A stretch of DNA of 64,000 bases from Haloarcula ordinaria (lineage in GTDB: Archaea; Halobacteriota; Halobacteria; Halobacteriales; Haloarculaceae). The notes below the pieces were generated by a model, which was given only the letters and a program-made list of their open reading frames with translations, was not told the DNA's origin and ran no database searches. The position numbers and the translations under genes are program-made. The DNA lies in the NCBI RefSeq assembly GCF_029338275.1, contig NZ_CP119789.1:1054001-1118000 (forward strand), given 5' to 3'. Below, piece after piece: positions 8,411 through 18,411 of this stretch (within the stretch, counting starts at the first letter, position 1; each line of letters starts with the position of its first letter).

Positions 8411-9841
8411 TTATACGCTGTGACGCGCCGTGGTAATACTATCAGAAGAAATCGTGAGTTCAGTCACGAACGCGTCGTGGTTTTCGTACGCTTCATTCAG
8501 ACGGATTGCCGGGCCAGTGTAGTGGACCGGTGTTCCGTCGGCAGTTTCGAACGCGTACCCGGTCTCGAAATCGTCGTCTTTCGGGCTGTGCTCGTCTCCG
8601 ATGAGGACGCAGTCGAACTGCACGCGTGATTGGGCGAGTAGTTCATCGACATCAACGTCACCATCTTGCCCTCGATACAGCGACGTTGATTCGTGCAGGC
8701 ACAAGATATTCGGCCCCGGCGTAGCGGCACCGAACGCGATCTCTGCGAAACTCCAGTCAAGTCCTTTCCCGACATCGTCAATACCGACGTTACTCGCAGA
8801 GATACCGTACGCATCAACCGGACTGTCAGCAACTCGCGTTGGACTCATCGTTAACTCCGCCAAATACCCCTGCTCAACTTGCCGTTGCAACCACGCCACA
8901 CCATCAACAGACCCGGGATTAGACGGGTGCTTCGATCCGTGATCATGGGACCCGATAATACAGTACACTGGAATCCCCTCCATAGACAGTGTGTGCAACG
9001 CCGCCTCGGCGGCGTCGAGCGTAATCTCCCCCACCTCATGGTCCAGGATATCCCCCGTGTGAATAACCGCATCCACATCCTGAGCCAGCGCGATGTCTGC
9101 AATCCGCGAAAACGTCATTCGACTCGTAATTTCCTCAATCCACGGGACTTCCTTCCCGCTCTCATTGTCTGCTCGGTTTTCAAACCCAAGATGCGTATCA
9201 CTCACAAACAACACCGTCACATCCTCGGAATCCGCCGCCAACGCACGCTTCGCTGCCGCCACTCTGGACGGCTCCAGTAACGCAGTTGCGCCCGTCCCCG
9301 GAGTGTCAGCCGCCGGTTCAACCGGGAACTCAGCCAGCAGCGAAATCGTCCACTCCACCTCATCCGCCGATACCGCAACCGGCAGCACCGTACCCGATTC
9401 TGGTGCGACCGGTACCACCGCACCAGACGGCAGGTACTGTTCGTCTTCTGTGCGTGGTTCAGCCACAGTAATTCCGGAAAACTCCGTCACGCGGTCATGC
9501 TCCCCGTGCAACCGCGCGTACTCTTTCCGCGTCACATCATTCCGATCACGTTGCTGTTCCGCGTAGCACACTGCATCAGCAGCCAACAATGTCCCACCAT
9601 ACAGCACCGATTTCAACGCCTCCTTCCATTCCGACGCCGCATTCGACGGTACCGATTTGTACACCACTGAGAGGCTATCGTATAATTCAACTAATTCATT
9701 GCCCACGTAGAAACCAACTCTCACGCCCACAACCGTACGCAACCTCATCAACACACAGGGTTTCCCACCAAACTCACCACATAACTGCCCGCTATTGACC
9801 TTATTCGGAACTCGCAGTTTATTCGGCCAGACCGGCTCCAC
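8411..9841 (-). CDS. calcineurin-like (Mre11/SbcD-type) metallophosphoesterase
   Basis: A 476-residue protein. Residues ~1-205 are an unassigned N-terminal domain. From ~208 a binuclear-metal phosphoesterase follows with the motifs in order: VSDTHLGF (Asp215, His217), HTGDILDH (Asp264), GSHDHG (297-302, His in place of the commoner Asn in GNHD), LHES and GDEHS near the C-terminus. Mre11/SbcD nucleases use this fold to cut DNA ends; other members hydrolyse nucleotides. The gene diverges from the helicase at 10037 with a ~190-bp shared intergenic region, which suggests co-regulation. No SbcC/Rad50-like ATPase is next to it, so a helicase may supply the motor. An internal ATG at 9748 is a shorter possible start. 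Confidence 0.8.
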   Translation of the reverse strand: MEPVWPNKLRVPNKVNSGQLCGEFGGKPCVLMRLRTVVGVRVGFYVGNELVELYDSLSVVYKSVPSNAASEWKEALKSVLYGGTLLAADAVCYAEQQRDRNDVTRKEYARLHGEHDRVTEFSGITVAEPRTEDEQYLPSGAVVPVAPESGTVLPVAVSADEVEWTISLLAEFPVEPAADTPGTGATALLEPSRVAAAKRALAADSEDVTVLFVSDTHLGFENRADNESGKEVPWIEEITSRMTFSRIADIALAQDVDAVIHTGDILDHEVGEITLDAAEAALHTLSMEGIPVYCIIGSHDHGSKHPSNPGSVDGVAWLQRQVEQGYLAELTMSPTRVADSPVDAYGISASNVGIDDVGKGLDWSFAEIAFGAATPGPNILCLHESTSLYRGQDGDVDVDELLAQSRVQFDCVLIGDEHSPKDDDFETGYAFETADGTPVHYTGPAIRLNEAYENHDAFVTELTISSDSITTARHSV

Positions 9842-10023
9842 AGGGACAAGACTTCGATTGCAGTGTCAACGACGCTTTACCGCTTCGCACAGGTGTTTGT
9901 TCATCTCGCACTTGTCAGTACCAATCTGTCAAGTCTTGCGAATCGACTTTGTGTTGTGGTAGGCAACATTGCGTGGGGTTATCAACGATAACAAGCGGCT
10001 GATGAGTTATTTACGTATAGCGG

Positions 10024-10030
10024 GGAGGAG
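10024..10030 (+). promoter_or_regulatory. Shine-Dalgarno-like site deciding the helicase start
   Basis: The purine run ggaggag lies directly against ATG 10031 but at normal spacing from ATG 10037, so 10037 is the more likely start; the two differ by only two residues. Confidence 0.45.
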
Positions 10031-10036
10031 ATGTGT

Positions 10037-12460
10037 ATGGTTCCTTGGAGAGTCTATCAGGAGATTGGTCGAGAGTTAGATGTTCCGAGCGAGACGATGC
10101 ATCTGATTAATATTCTCGCCGACGGTGGGTATCTCGTTGCGAATCAGCCGCCGTATCTAGATGTCGAGATCCTGGATGAGGTCGGAACACGGCGTACATG
10201 GCTCAAGAACTACCCTACGGAAGGCATTGAATTCTGCAAGGAAACATATGGATCAGATGCAGCTATTGCAGCGACTATCAGATGTGTTGGCCACGAGGTT
10301 GTCGAACGTACTGACACCGATACCAAGACTGGTTTCGCCCTTCTGGCTTCGCATATTCGAGATTATCTGGTTGACACTGTCCATACCCCCGCAATTTCAT
10401 CGGAAGTCGATCGCGTTGCGTCGTATTTCGCTGCGCACAAAATGGAGCTGAAACGTATCGAAAAGGCACATACTGCGGACACACCCACCTACACGCACTG
10501 CGATAGTTGCGGGGCCGAGCTAGACGAGCCGTTCCAGTACCGGTGTGATGCGTGTGACGCACGGTTTCCAGGGTGGCCAGCACTCGTCTACGCTGAAGGT
10601 GAAGAAGAGGGGAATGCCAGATGGCGGCAGCAAATGGATGTGACAGTCCTTCGCCAGAACAGAGCCAGCAATTTCCTGATCGTGCGGGCAGACACGTCGC
10701 TCCCTGGATGGGTTGAAGCGGGGAGTCGCGTCGGGTCGATTACGAACTCAGGACTCGACAGCCTCGGGCGCATCGTCAACACAGACCACAAAGACATCCA
10801 CATCGATTACGGACACTCATCGGCGACTGGACTGGCTGAAGGACAGACAATCACGATCTGCAGTTCAGAGTCCAGTATCGCCACCACGCAACAGGCCGGA
10901 TTCCTCCTCGAAACCCGCCGCGGATTCCGCAATTGGGAGACCTCCAGTGATGACCGCACGGTCTCGAAACTCGCTTCGAACGCCCCGCGTCTAATCGAAA
11001 CCTTAGATCAACAGACCATCGACGAGCCAGAACCAGAACGCCCAACCACGTGGCAGAGCCTCGAAGGATTCGAGTTAGATGACTCACAGAAGAAAGTCAT
11101 TGCCAAGATTCTCGGACTTACTGAAGGAGATCTCTCGCTTGTCGTCGGACCCCCGGGCTCAGGAAAAACAGAAGTCATCGCCAAAGCAGCAGAAGAACTC
11201 GCCGCCACTGGCGAACGAGTGCTAGTGACCTCTCACACCAACATCGCGGTCGACAACGTCATTGAAAAACTCGCCAGCAACGGCGACCACCAGGTCGTTC
11301 GCGTCGGCCGGCCAGAGAAACTCTCCAAAGGATCCATGGAGCTGATGCTCTCGAAGGCACTGGAAAACAGCAACAATGACACTGTCAACAGAGTCCTGGA
11401 AAAAGTGGAGGAACTCAAGGACAGCATCAGCAATCTCAAAAACGGCGCGCAGGTGGACGCGAAACAAGCACAACTGACCGAAATCCAACGGAATATCCAA
11501 GATCTGCAGGACAGTGCCGAAGCCATCTCCATACAAAACGCCGACATAACCGGTGCCACAATCATCCGCTCACAACTCGGCGGCCTCGCAGACATCAACT
11601 TCGACACCGTCGTCATCGACGAAGCCAGTCAAATCTCCGTTCCATTAGGCCTGCTCGGCATGGTCAACGCGAAGAAATGGGTCATCGTCGGCGACCACAA
11701 CCAACTCCAACCAGTCATCAAAACCGCATCCACATCCGACGGCAGCCCACCACGCGGCGCATCCCTCTTCACATTCCTCAGAGACCGGTACGACATCGAA
11801 CGCTGGCTCCAACACCACTACCGAAGCCACGAAGACATCATCGGCTTCGCACAAACCCACGTCTACAACGACAACATCAAAACCGACAGTTCATACCCGG
11901 AACACACTGATTGGACCCCGCCAACAGAAATCGATTCAAAACCAGCCGCAATCGCCGACGGCCCACCAGTCGTCTTCGTCAACGTGCCAGGCGAAGAAGC
12001 GTGGCGACGACGCTTCAGCGGCACAATAAATGAAGCCGAAATCGACGCTGTTGAAGATCTAGTCACGCACTTCATTCGGCAAGACGTGGTCCCCGAGGCA
12101 GAACTCGGCGTCATCACCCCATACCGCGGACAGCGAAGTCTGATCGACGACGCACTCCCCGAATACAGCGACCTCGAAGTCTCAACCGTCGACGGGTTCC
12201 AAGGCCGCGAACGCGACACAATCATCTTCAGCACCGTCAACACCGAAACGAGCGGTATGCGATTCGCCGGAAACAAAAACCGATTCAACGTCGCCACCAC
12301 CCGCCCGAAACAACGCTTCATCATGCTCGGGAACCGCGATGAAATCAAAGCGAACGCACCAATGGGAAACATGCTCACGAAATTCATCCGCTACACCGAA
12401 CAACACGGCGCAATCTTCGACTGGCAAACAAGTATCTGGACCACCGGGAAGCACGCGTAG
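10037..12460 (+). CDS. SF1 Upf1/Dna2-like helicase with zinc motif
   Basis: An 807-residue superfamily 1 DNA/RNA helicase. The N-terminal ~360 residues carry a four-cysteine zinc motif (CDSC...CDAC, ~155-175) followed by a beta-rich domain. The helicase core has DSQKKVIAKIL (Q-motif region), Walker A GPPGSGKT (~371-378), motif Ia TSHTNIAVDNV, a coiled-coil insert (~450-500), Walker B VIDEASQ (~525), motif III GDHNQLQP, then YRSH, TPYRGQ, STVDGFQGRERD and VATTRPKQ of domain 2. This is the Upf1/Dna2/IGHMBP2 layout. It diverges from the Mre11-like gene and may provide unwinding for a resection-like activity. Related stand-alone helicases occur in many haloarchaeal islands, often with unknown job. 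Confidence 0.9.
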   Translation: MVPWRVYQEIGRELDVPSETMHLINILADGGYLVANQPPYLDVEILDEVGTRRTWLKNYPTEGIEFCKETYGSDAAIAATIRCVGHEVVERTDTDTKTGFALLASHIRDYLVDTVHTPAISSEVDRVASYFAAHKMELKRIEKAHTADTPTYTHCDSCGAELDEPFQYRCDACDARFPGWPALVYAEGEEEGNARWRQQMDVTVLRQNRASNFLIVRADTSLPGWVEAGSRVGSITNSGLDSLGRIVNTDHKDIHIDYGHSSATGLAEGQTITICSSESSIATTQQAGFLLETRRGFRNWETSSDDRTVSKLASNAPRLIETLDQQTIDEPEPERPTTWQSLEGFELDDSQKKVIAKILGLTEGDLSLVVGPPGSGKTEVIAKAAEELAATGERVLVTSHTNIAVDNVIEKLASNGDHQVVRVGRPEKLSKGSMELMLSKALENSNNDTVNRVLEKVEELKDSISNLKNGAQVDAKQAQLTEIQRNIQDLQDSAEAISIQNADITGATIIRSQLGGLADINFDTVVIDEASQISVPLGLLGMVNAKKWVIVGDHNQLQPVIKTASTSDGSPPRGASLFTFLRDRYDIERWLQHHYRSHEDIIGFAQTHVYNDNIKTDSSYPEHTDWTPPTEIDSKPAAIADGPPVVFVNVPGEEAWRRRFSGTINEAEIDAVEDLVTHFIRQDVVPEAELGVITPYRGQRSLIDDALPEYSDLEVSTVDGFQGRERDTIIFSTVNTETSGMRFAGNKNRFNVATTRPKQRFIMLGNRDEIKANAPMGNMLTKFIRYTEQHGAIFDWQTSIWTTGKHA

Positions 12461-12627
12461 CCGATTACAAATCAGTCGGCGAAACCACATCTGAACGAGA
12501 AATCACCCTCCTCAGTAACGAGCCGCGCACTACATTCGTTATGCCATTGGTGTTGCATCACGCAGTGCATCAAACCGTATTTATACGATAACTCGTCGGA
12601 CTGACCACGGCGTGCCAGATGTTCCTC

Positions 12628-14463
12628 TCAGGACCACCGTGGTGCGTCAGGTTCAAGCCAGACATCGCTCGCTTGTTCTGCGAGCCACGCACCGCGCTCG
12701 GCTATGGTCTCTTCGTTCCACTCTTCGGGCCACGTGTCGACGAGATACCGGTTAAGCAGCAATACAGTGTGATCTTGAATCGCCTCGCGCTTGTCCTCCC
12801 ACGCTGCATTCGAAATAGAGGGGTTGAGTTTGTCTGTCAGGATAGTCAGATTCCCGATGGTGTTCTTGATTTCGTCACGCTCGATCCGCTCGACCTCCGC
12901 AGGCTGCTCCCCCGGCAGCGACCAGTGGAGTTCCCAATCCTGTGGCAGGATGTGCTCGATTTCGAGGTCTTGCGTTATTTCCAGCGTTTCACTGTACCCC
13001 GTATCGCGGAGTTCACGCTCGATCGCGGAGAAAACCATCTTCAGCCGGCGTTGATTGATTCTCGACCAGTACTGCTGATTCACCATCGCGTTAGAGAGGT
13101 CATCGTCGGTGGGCCAGTAGTCGCTCTGTCCGTCCCGACTCTGGAGGAAGTCCACAACAGCGTCGCCGATATGTTCATCGTCGGCTACCTTCAGTTCTTC
13201 CAGCAGTTCGATGAATATCTTGTTGTAGTTCTTCGAGGTCAGCCGGCAAAGCATCCGCCGCATCAGCCAACTCTCGATAGCTTCGACGGCCTTGACCCGC
13301 TGTTCGTCCGGCACGGCCTCCTGCCCGAAGAGGTACAAGAGCACCGGGAACGGCGTCGTCGTATCGAGCACGTCCAGCCGCTGGAGGAACACGCCTTGCC
13401 GGGACTGCTGGTCCGGTTCGGTCAGTTCCTCGTAGATTGACGCGTAGTAGTCGAAGTTCTGCAGGATCTCCTCGGTCGAAAGGTCTGTGCGGTCGAGGAA
13501 CTTCCGGAACGCCGGGAACAGTTTCTTCGCGCGGACCTGCTGGCCCATCTGCATCGTGAGCCAATGCATAATGAACACGTCTATCTTCGGGCGTTCCAGT
13601 CGACCCTGCGAGACTTCGACGCGCCACTCGTCCTCATCGAACTGCCTCCAGTACTCGTCGTGGAGTTCACCAGGATCGTTCTCTTCGAGCGTCGCCTCCC
13701 GGAACAAGTAGTTCTTGATCAGATCTGCAGCGAGCAACGGCGTCCCGCGAGCGTTCAGCGTCTCGAAGATGACCTGCGCGTCGTCGTTCGATTCGAGGTC
13801 GATAACAACAACGCGAAGCAACTTCCACATCGTCGTCACCAAGGCATCAAGATGGTCTGCCGGTGACTCCGGTCCGTCCTCGGCCCAATCACGTATCTGA
13901 TCGCTGAAGAACTCAAAACACTCGTGGAGAATCTCACCGCCGTCGAGCTCAGTCACTTTTGACTCGGGATCAGAAAGAGACATTACGTCCGTGAACGCTT
14001 CCTGGTCAGCTTCGATGGGCCACACCTTCAGTCGGTGACGATCATCCCGAATTAGGTCCGCATCGTTATACATCAGCTTCTCAAACATCGATGCCGACTC
14101 CTCGTCCCCGAACTCCGTGGCAACTGAGTGTGCAGCCGAGAGAAGTACCTGGAGCGTTATGAGGCGCTGTTGCCCGTCGATAATTTCACGCGTCTCCAAC
14201 TTCTGCGTCGGCGTCGACTGCTGATCGAGGACGATTGCGCCGAGGAAATGCGGCGAAGTCTCCAGTTGAGCTTCATCCCGTTCAAACTGGTCGGTGGCCT
14301 CAGCCTGGCGCTCCATCAGCTCGTCGACAACAAGCCGGAGATCCTCCCACAGTAGCTGCCAATGCTCGTCCTGATTCCAGACGTACGGCCGCTGAAACCT
14401 CGGGACGACATACCGAGTGTCCTTCCGGAAGATGTCCTTCAGATCCAGTGTGTCCGCTTTCAT
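12628..14463 (-). CDS. GmrSD-type DUF262/DUF1524 nuclease
   Basis: A 611-residue protein. The N-terminal DUF262 domain has the ParB/sulfiredoxin-like motifs VPRFQRPYVW and IIDGQQRLITLQ. A helical middle region leads to the DUF1524 HNH nuclease with LEIEHILPQDW and the NTIGNLTIL.D.LN segment. GmrSD proteins are type IV restriction enzymes that cleave phage DNA with sugar-modified cytosines. Both domains are in one polypeptide here, as in the fused family. Start 14463 was chosen because a TATA box lies ~31 bp upstream; the ATG at 14517 is upstream of that box. It is convergent with the helicase and divergent from brxA. Confidence 0.88.
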   Translation of the reverse strand: MKADTLDLKDIFRKDTRYVVPRFQRPYVWNQDEHWQLLWEDLRLVVDELMERQAEATDQFERDEAQLETSPHFLGAIVLDQQSTPTQKLETREIIDGQQRLITLQVLLSAAHSVATEFGDEESASMFEKLMYNDADLIRDDRHRLKVWPIEADQEAFTDVMSLSDPESKVTELDGGEILHECFEFFSDQIRDWAEDGPESPADHLDALVTTMWKLLRVVVIDLESNDDAQVIFETLNARGTPLLAADLIKNYLFREATLEENDPGELHDEYWRQFDEDEWRVEVSQGRLERPKIDVFIMHWLTMQMGQQVRAKKLFPAFRKFLDRTDLSTEEILQNFDYYASIYEELTEPDQQSRQGVFLQRLDVLDTTTPFPVLLYLFGQEAVPDEQRVKAVEAIESWLMRRMLCRLTSKNYNKIFIELLEELKVADDEHIGDAVVDFLQSRDGQSDYWPTDDDLSNAMVNQQYWSRINQRRLKMVFSAIERELRDTGYSETLEITQDLEIEHILPQDWELHWSLPGEQPAEVERIERDEIKNTIGNLTILTDKLNPSISNAAWEDKREAIQDHTVLLLNRYLVDTWPEEWNEETIAERGAWLAEQASDVWLEPDAPRWS

Positions 14464-14865
14464 CGATGAGTCACTCTTTCTGTGACTTAGGTATAAATGG
14501 TACACACGATTAACCAAGATCGAAGACTGCGTTGCTGTGAGAATAATACGGGTTCAGGACTCCTTGTTCATCATCTAAAGAATGTGGTCGACCAGTCAAT
14601 GCTTCCAAGGTGATTCGAGATCTCTTTGAGTTCGGATTTATCCACCAGATCCCTATACTCACGCTACAGCTCCGCCAGAAGCGACTCGAACGCAATTGGC
14701 GGCGTATCTAGAATTGTCTGCTTCAAACATTTCAACGAAGTATAGGAATATTACACACAGACTGGTATGGCTTCAGAACAGCTTCGGTGCGATGAGTCCG
14801 GTCTGGTAGTTGCTCACTCACCCTGATGACAAATAGTAAAGTGGGTCGCTTGACTCAAGAGTTGT
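14464..14865. other. intergenic stretch between DUF262 gene and brxA
   Basis: About 400 bp without a supportable gene. It holds the promoter of the DUF262 gene near 14494 and an AT-rich stretch (around 14826-14838) some 30-40 bp before the brxA start. Nothing else is recognised. Confidence 0.5.
14492..14497 (-). promoter_or_regulatory. TATA-box-like promoter for DUF262 gene
   Basis: The minus strand reads tttata centred about 31 bp upstream of ATG 14463, the spacing expected for an archaeal TATA box and a short or absent leader. It lies inside the longer reading frame beginning at 14517, which argues against that start. Confidence 0.5.
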
Positions 14866-15705
14866 ATGGATCCTGCTCCGGATGGTGGAAAGATTTCTTT
14901 GCCGCCTGTCTCTCAGCGGTTATCTTCCGCAGAAGTGAACATGGATCTCACAATGTGTGGGCTCCTGGTTGAGCGAGCTGAAGAACTTGCTCAGCTGTAT
15001 CGTGAGCACGGAAACTGGAATGAAGTTAGAAACGTGTGGTTCGAGGAACGGCTCTCAAACCGCAGTACAAGGGGGAGTTCGCAGAAAATATATCGCGTTC
15101 TCACATCCCGATTCAAAAACGCTCCGTCTAGCCTTCCAAACCCTCGTGACCTGCCTTTGGTGTTCGATAAATGTTCGACAATACAGGACAAAGCGCAAGT
15201 ACTCTACTTGTATCTCATTGCCGATGACCCTCTTGTTCGCTATACCGTACACACGTACGTCGAGCAGCTCTTGGAAAATCGGCCCAATGCGCTGGATTTC
15301 TCGAACGAGACACTCACATCGATACTGAGCCAGTTCGAGTATGCAGATGGGTCAGCGTTCGACTACGCTGATTCGACAACAGAACGTTGGTGTGAGGGAT
15401 TCAGAGCTGTCATGCGTAAAATCGGCGTTTTGGAGAATCAACAGGCAGTCGCTGGAGAACCGCCCTCGATAGGGAAGGTCCCGCTACTGATCTCAATAGG
15501 ATATTCGTACGAAGAAGACGAGGACAACTGGCTCGAATCACCGACTGGTCTCCTCTATCTCCTCCAACCGGAGGACCGGTGGCAGGAACTCTACGACCGC
15601 ACTGCCAACACTGGTGCATGGGAGTATCTTGACCTTCATGGAGAGTTGCAGTTGCAACCTACCGACAGTCCTTACTCGTGGGTTGACCAGGAGGTCGATA
15701 TCTGA
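14866..15705 (+). CDS. brxA: BREX protein BrxA (DUF1819)
   Basis: A 279-residue protein; residues ~20-195 match the BrxA/DUF1819 pattern: W.EVRNVWFEERLSNRST, SSQKIYRVLTSRF, the K.QVLYLYLI.DDP helix and FRAVMRKIGVLEN. BrxA is a small DNA-binding helical protein found in most BREX phage-defence operons. The C-terminal ~80 residues extend beyond the usual ~200-residue family length. Its stop overlaps the start of the BrxC-like gene by one base, so the two are translationally coupled. No brxB, pglX or pglZ can be seen in the window, so this is a remnant of a BREX locus. Confidence 0.75.
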   Translation: MDPAPDGGKISLPPVSQRLSSAEVNMDLTMCGLLVERAEELAQLYREHGNWNEVRNVWFEERLSNRSTRGSSQKIYRVLTSRFKNAPSSLPNPRDLPLVFDKCSTIQDKAQVLYLYLIADDPLVRYTVHTYVEQLLENRPNALDFSNETLTSILSQFEYADGSAFDYADSTTERWCEGFRAVMRKIGVLENQQAVAGEPPSIGKVPLLISIGYSYEEDEDNWLESPTGLLYLLQPEDRWQELYDRTANTGAWEYLDLHGELQLQPTDSPYSWVDQEVDI

Positions 15706-17849
15706 TGCGAGACGAAGACTGGTTTGAAGATCTGCCTGACGATTTCGAAGAATCCGTCCGTATCGACCGCGATCAGGATGACCATCGCACGACAGCTATC
15801 CAGTCATACCACCTCACTGTCGATTCACAGCGGTTCATTACGGACTTCGGCGACCGGATGCTCGGCCAAGCAGACGACATGCGAACCGGTTCGAACTACT
15901 GGCTGTACGGGTACTACGGGAGCGGGAAAAGCCACCTCCTGACTGTCCTGGACGGGTTAATCGACTCTAACTGGCTAGCTGACAAGCACGGGGATGTCTG
16001 GTCAGACCTCGTCGAAGATTCTGAAGACGATGAATTAGCGCAATTGCAGGACGAGTGGCGAACAATACACGAGGAATACTGTGTCATTCCTGTCTCGGTC
16101 AACCTCCTGAAGTACCAGGGACAGAAGCAGCGGAGTTTTAGCGAGATTATACTCAACCATGCCCACACAAACAGTCAGCTCACCGGTGTCTCCGACGGAC
16201 TCTCGTCACAGCTTGAGGTCGCCTACTTCGAGAAGTGGCTTCGGACGACAGACGCCTGGTCCGATAGAGAAGCCCATGCAGCGGATATCTTGGAGGACAT
16301 CACAACTCCTGAGAGCGGATATGATTGGGAGTCCGGAGAACTCTGGAAGGATATTCAAAAATACGGCACACTGGCAAACGTCGTACTCCCGAGGCTTTTC
16401 GAGGAAATCAACGGGATTCGTGACGGTTACGAAGATCTCCAACCGTCCGATATCGACCCTGACGAGGTCATCAGCCGACTGGAAGAACTTCGGAGCGAAA
16501 GAGAAGCTGAACTGGAAAAGCCGGTAAAGTTAGTCCTCCTCTTGGACGAGGTCAGCCTTTTTATTGGCACTGATTTCGGACGTCTGACCGAGCTACAGAC
16601 GCTGGCTGAAAATATTGACGAGATTGACAGCGGTGACATCCAGATGGTCGTGACTGCGCAGGCCGATATCGAGGATGTCCAACCACAGTTCGCAGCCCAC
16701 GGGGCAGACTTTACCATCCTCAAGGACCGGTTCCCGCACCGCTACCAGCTTCCGAGCAAGCACGTCGGCGACATTGCGAAACGCCGACTGTTCAAGAAGT
16801 CGGAAAACGGAGATACTCGCGTTCGGAACGTGCTCAATGAGGCGACGGTCAAACCGACCGAGTCGCTGGTCTACAGCGATATCCGACAGAATACGAAGCC
16901 ACCACTCGACAGTATTGACTACGAAGAGCTCGTCAAATACTATCCCTTCCTCCCGTACCACGCACCGCTGTTTCTCGAAATCCTGTTTAATCTCCGGCAA
17001 GAGGCGAATGACCCGGCGAAATCGATTTTCTCGGGAACTGCCAGAGCTATTCTGGCGCTTATGCACAGTCTGTTGCAGAACTGGATCGAAGAAGGGGAAC
17101 CTGATCATGTCATCACTCTCGTTGACTTCTACGAACTTGTCAAGCCGGAGCTCCGGGAAATACTCACGCAGGACATGCGTGTTATCGAAGGGACAGAGGA
17201 GTCGGAACTCCCGGAGGAACTGGACGATGATTCAGTCATTGGTGAATTGGAAGCGAGTCGTGGCATCGCGGATGAAGTGAAGAAGGGCGAGCTGACAGAG
17301 TTCGATCTCAAAGTGGCGAAAGCAGTACTACTGCTACAGCATGTCCACGAAATAGCCCCGCTTACTGAAGGCAACATCGCGGTCTCCGTGATGTCTGATT
17401 TGAACGGTCCTTCCTGGATCAGCACTCAGAACCGAGTGGAAAAATCACTCGAACGGATGCAGAAATTCATTCGACCGAATGAAGACGAAAGCGGTGCTCG
17501 GTATCGCTTCGCAACGGTCGAAGAACGCATCATCTACACGAAAGCCGAGGCAAAAGAGGAGGCACCCGAATGGGACGCCATTCTGCAGACACTAGACGAG
17601 CATCTGTGGGACGATATCGTACAAGACCTTCCACTTCCTGAGTCAGTTCCCTACAGCGACTCCGGGGACGAGTATCCGGTTGCGTATGAATTCAGCGTCG
17701 ACGGAGTCGGGTTCGAGACGACAACTGAAGCAGATGGTGGAACTGTTTATCGAGAATTACGATGTCATCACGGAACTGGAGGACGCGTTCGACGAGGAGT
17801 GGGCGTCGTTCGAAGATTCGTGGGGCACGCGATTAGCACAGGAACTTGA
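15705..17849 (+). pseudogene. brxC: truncated BrxC/PglY ATPase, 3' part lost
   Basis: The frame codes for 714 residues. Residues ~1-675 read as a BrxC/PglY-type P-loop ATPase: Walker A GYYGSGKSHLL (~69-79) and a Walker B-like LVLLLDEVSLF (~275-285), then acidic helical regions. BrxC proteins normally run to ~1100-1200 residues. From ~17735 the composition changes to Arg/Gly-rich nonsense (RELRCHHGTGGRVRRGVG) while sensible coding continues in a different frame (see 17734-18411). So the gene has a frameshift or, more likely, a deletion junction that removed its 3' part and the rest of the BREX operon. It is coupled to brxA by a one-base overlap. Loss of function is likely but not certain. Confidence 0.72.
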
Positions 17850-18411
17850 CGATGCGACGCGTATCGAGGACACGGAGATACCGAACGAGTACGTCGCTGT
17901 GTCGCTACCGGTAGGTGATGAGCAGCGGCAGTGGACGTTCCGACAGGGGAAGTCTGATTGGTCGTGGGTGTTCCCGCGAGAGTGGTGGACGCAACTGGAC
18001 GAGCGGCGTCCGGTATCGGATGCGACGAAACCGAACGCGAGAGTCGGGTTCGTCCACCGGCTAGACTGGCACCGAGACGAGGCGGTCCGCGATCAGACGC
18101 TCATCGTATATCTGCGGAACGCTCCGTCTGGTCACGACACGTTCTACGATGGATTTGCGAACCGGTTTGCTGAAGCAGCATCCGAAGTCCGGCCTGCGAT
18201 CGCCGACACAAACTACACCATGACGGGGAACAAATCGAACGTGTTACGCGGCGAGTACGACATTTCGGTTGACGCGCACGAGAGTTTCTTCGACGCGTAC
18301 ATTCACACGTTAGCGCAAGCCGTCACGGAAGCAGCGCTCACTAATCCCGATCTGGTTGAAATAATTGACCGAGCATATACGGAGACGATCGAAGAAGACG
18401 TCTCGCTGTGA
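17734..18411 (+). pseudogene. 3' fragment of a gene fused after truncated brxC
   Basis: A 225-codon open stretch in another frame, entered inside the end of the brxC frame. It has normal haloarchaeal composition and motifs such as SDWSWVFPREWW, VGFVHRLDWHRDEAV and the helical ending DLVEIIDRAYTE. I do not recognise the family. It reads like the C-terminal part of a larger protein, either the shifted C-terminus of brxC itself or the end of another gene of the lost operon joined by deletion. ATG 17734 happens to be in frame, so a short product could still be made. Confidence 0.5.

Noticed and set aside
12619..13440. A 273-codon plus-strand frame after a TATA-like sequence near 12575
   Set aside because: It is wholly antisense to the DUF262/DUF1524 gene and has Arg/Pro/His-rich, non-haloarchaeal composition.
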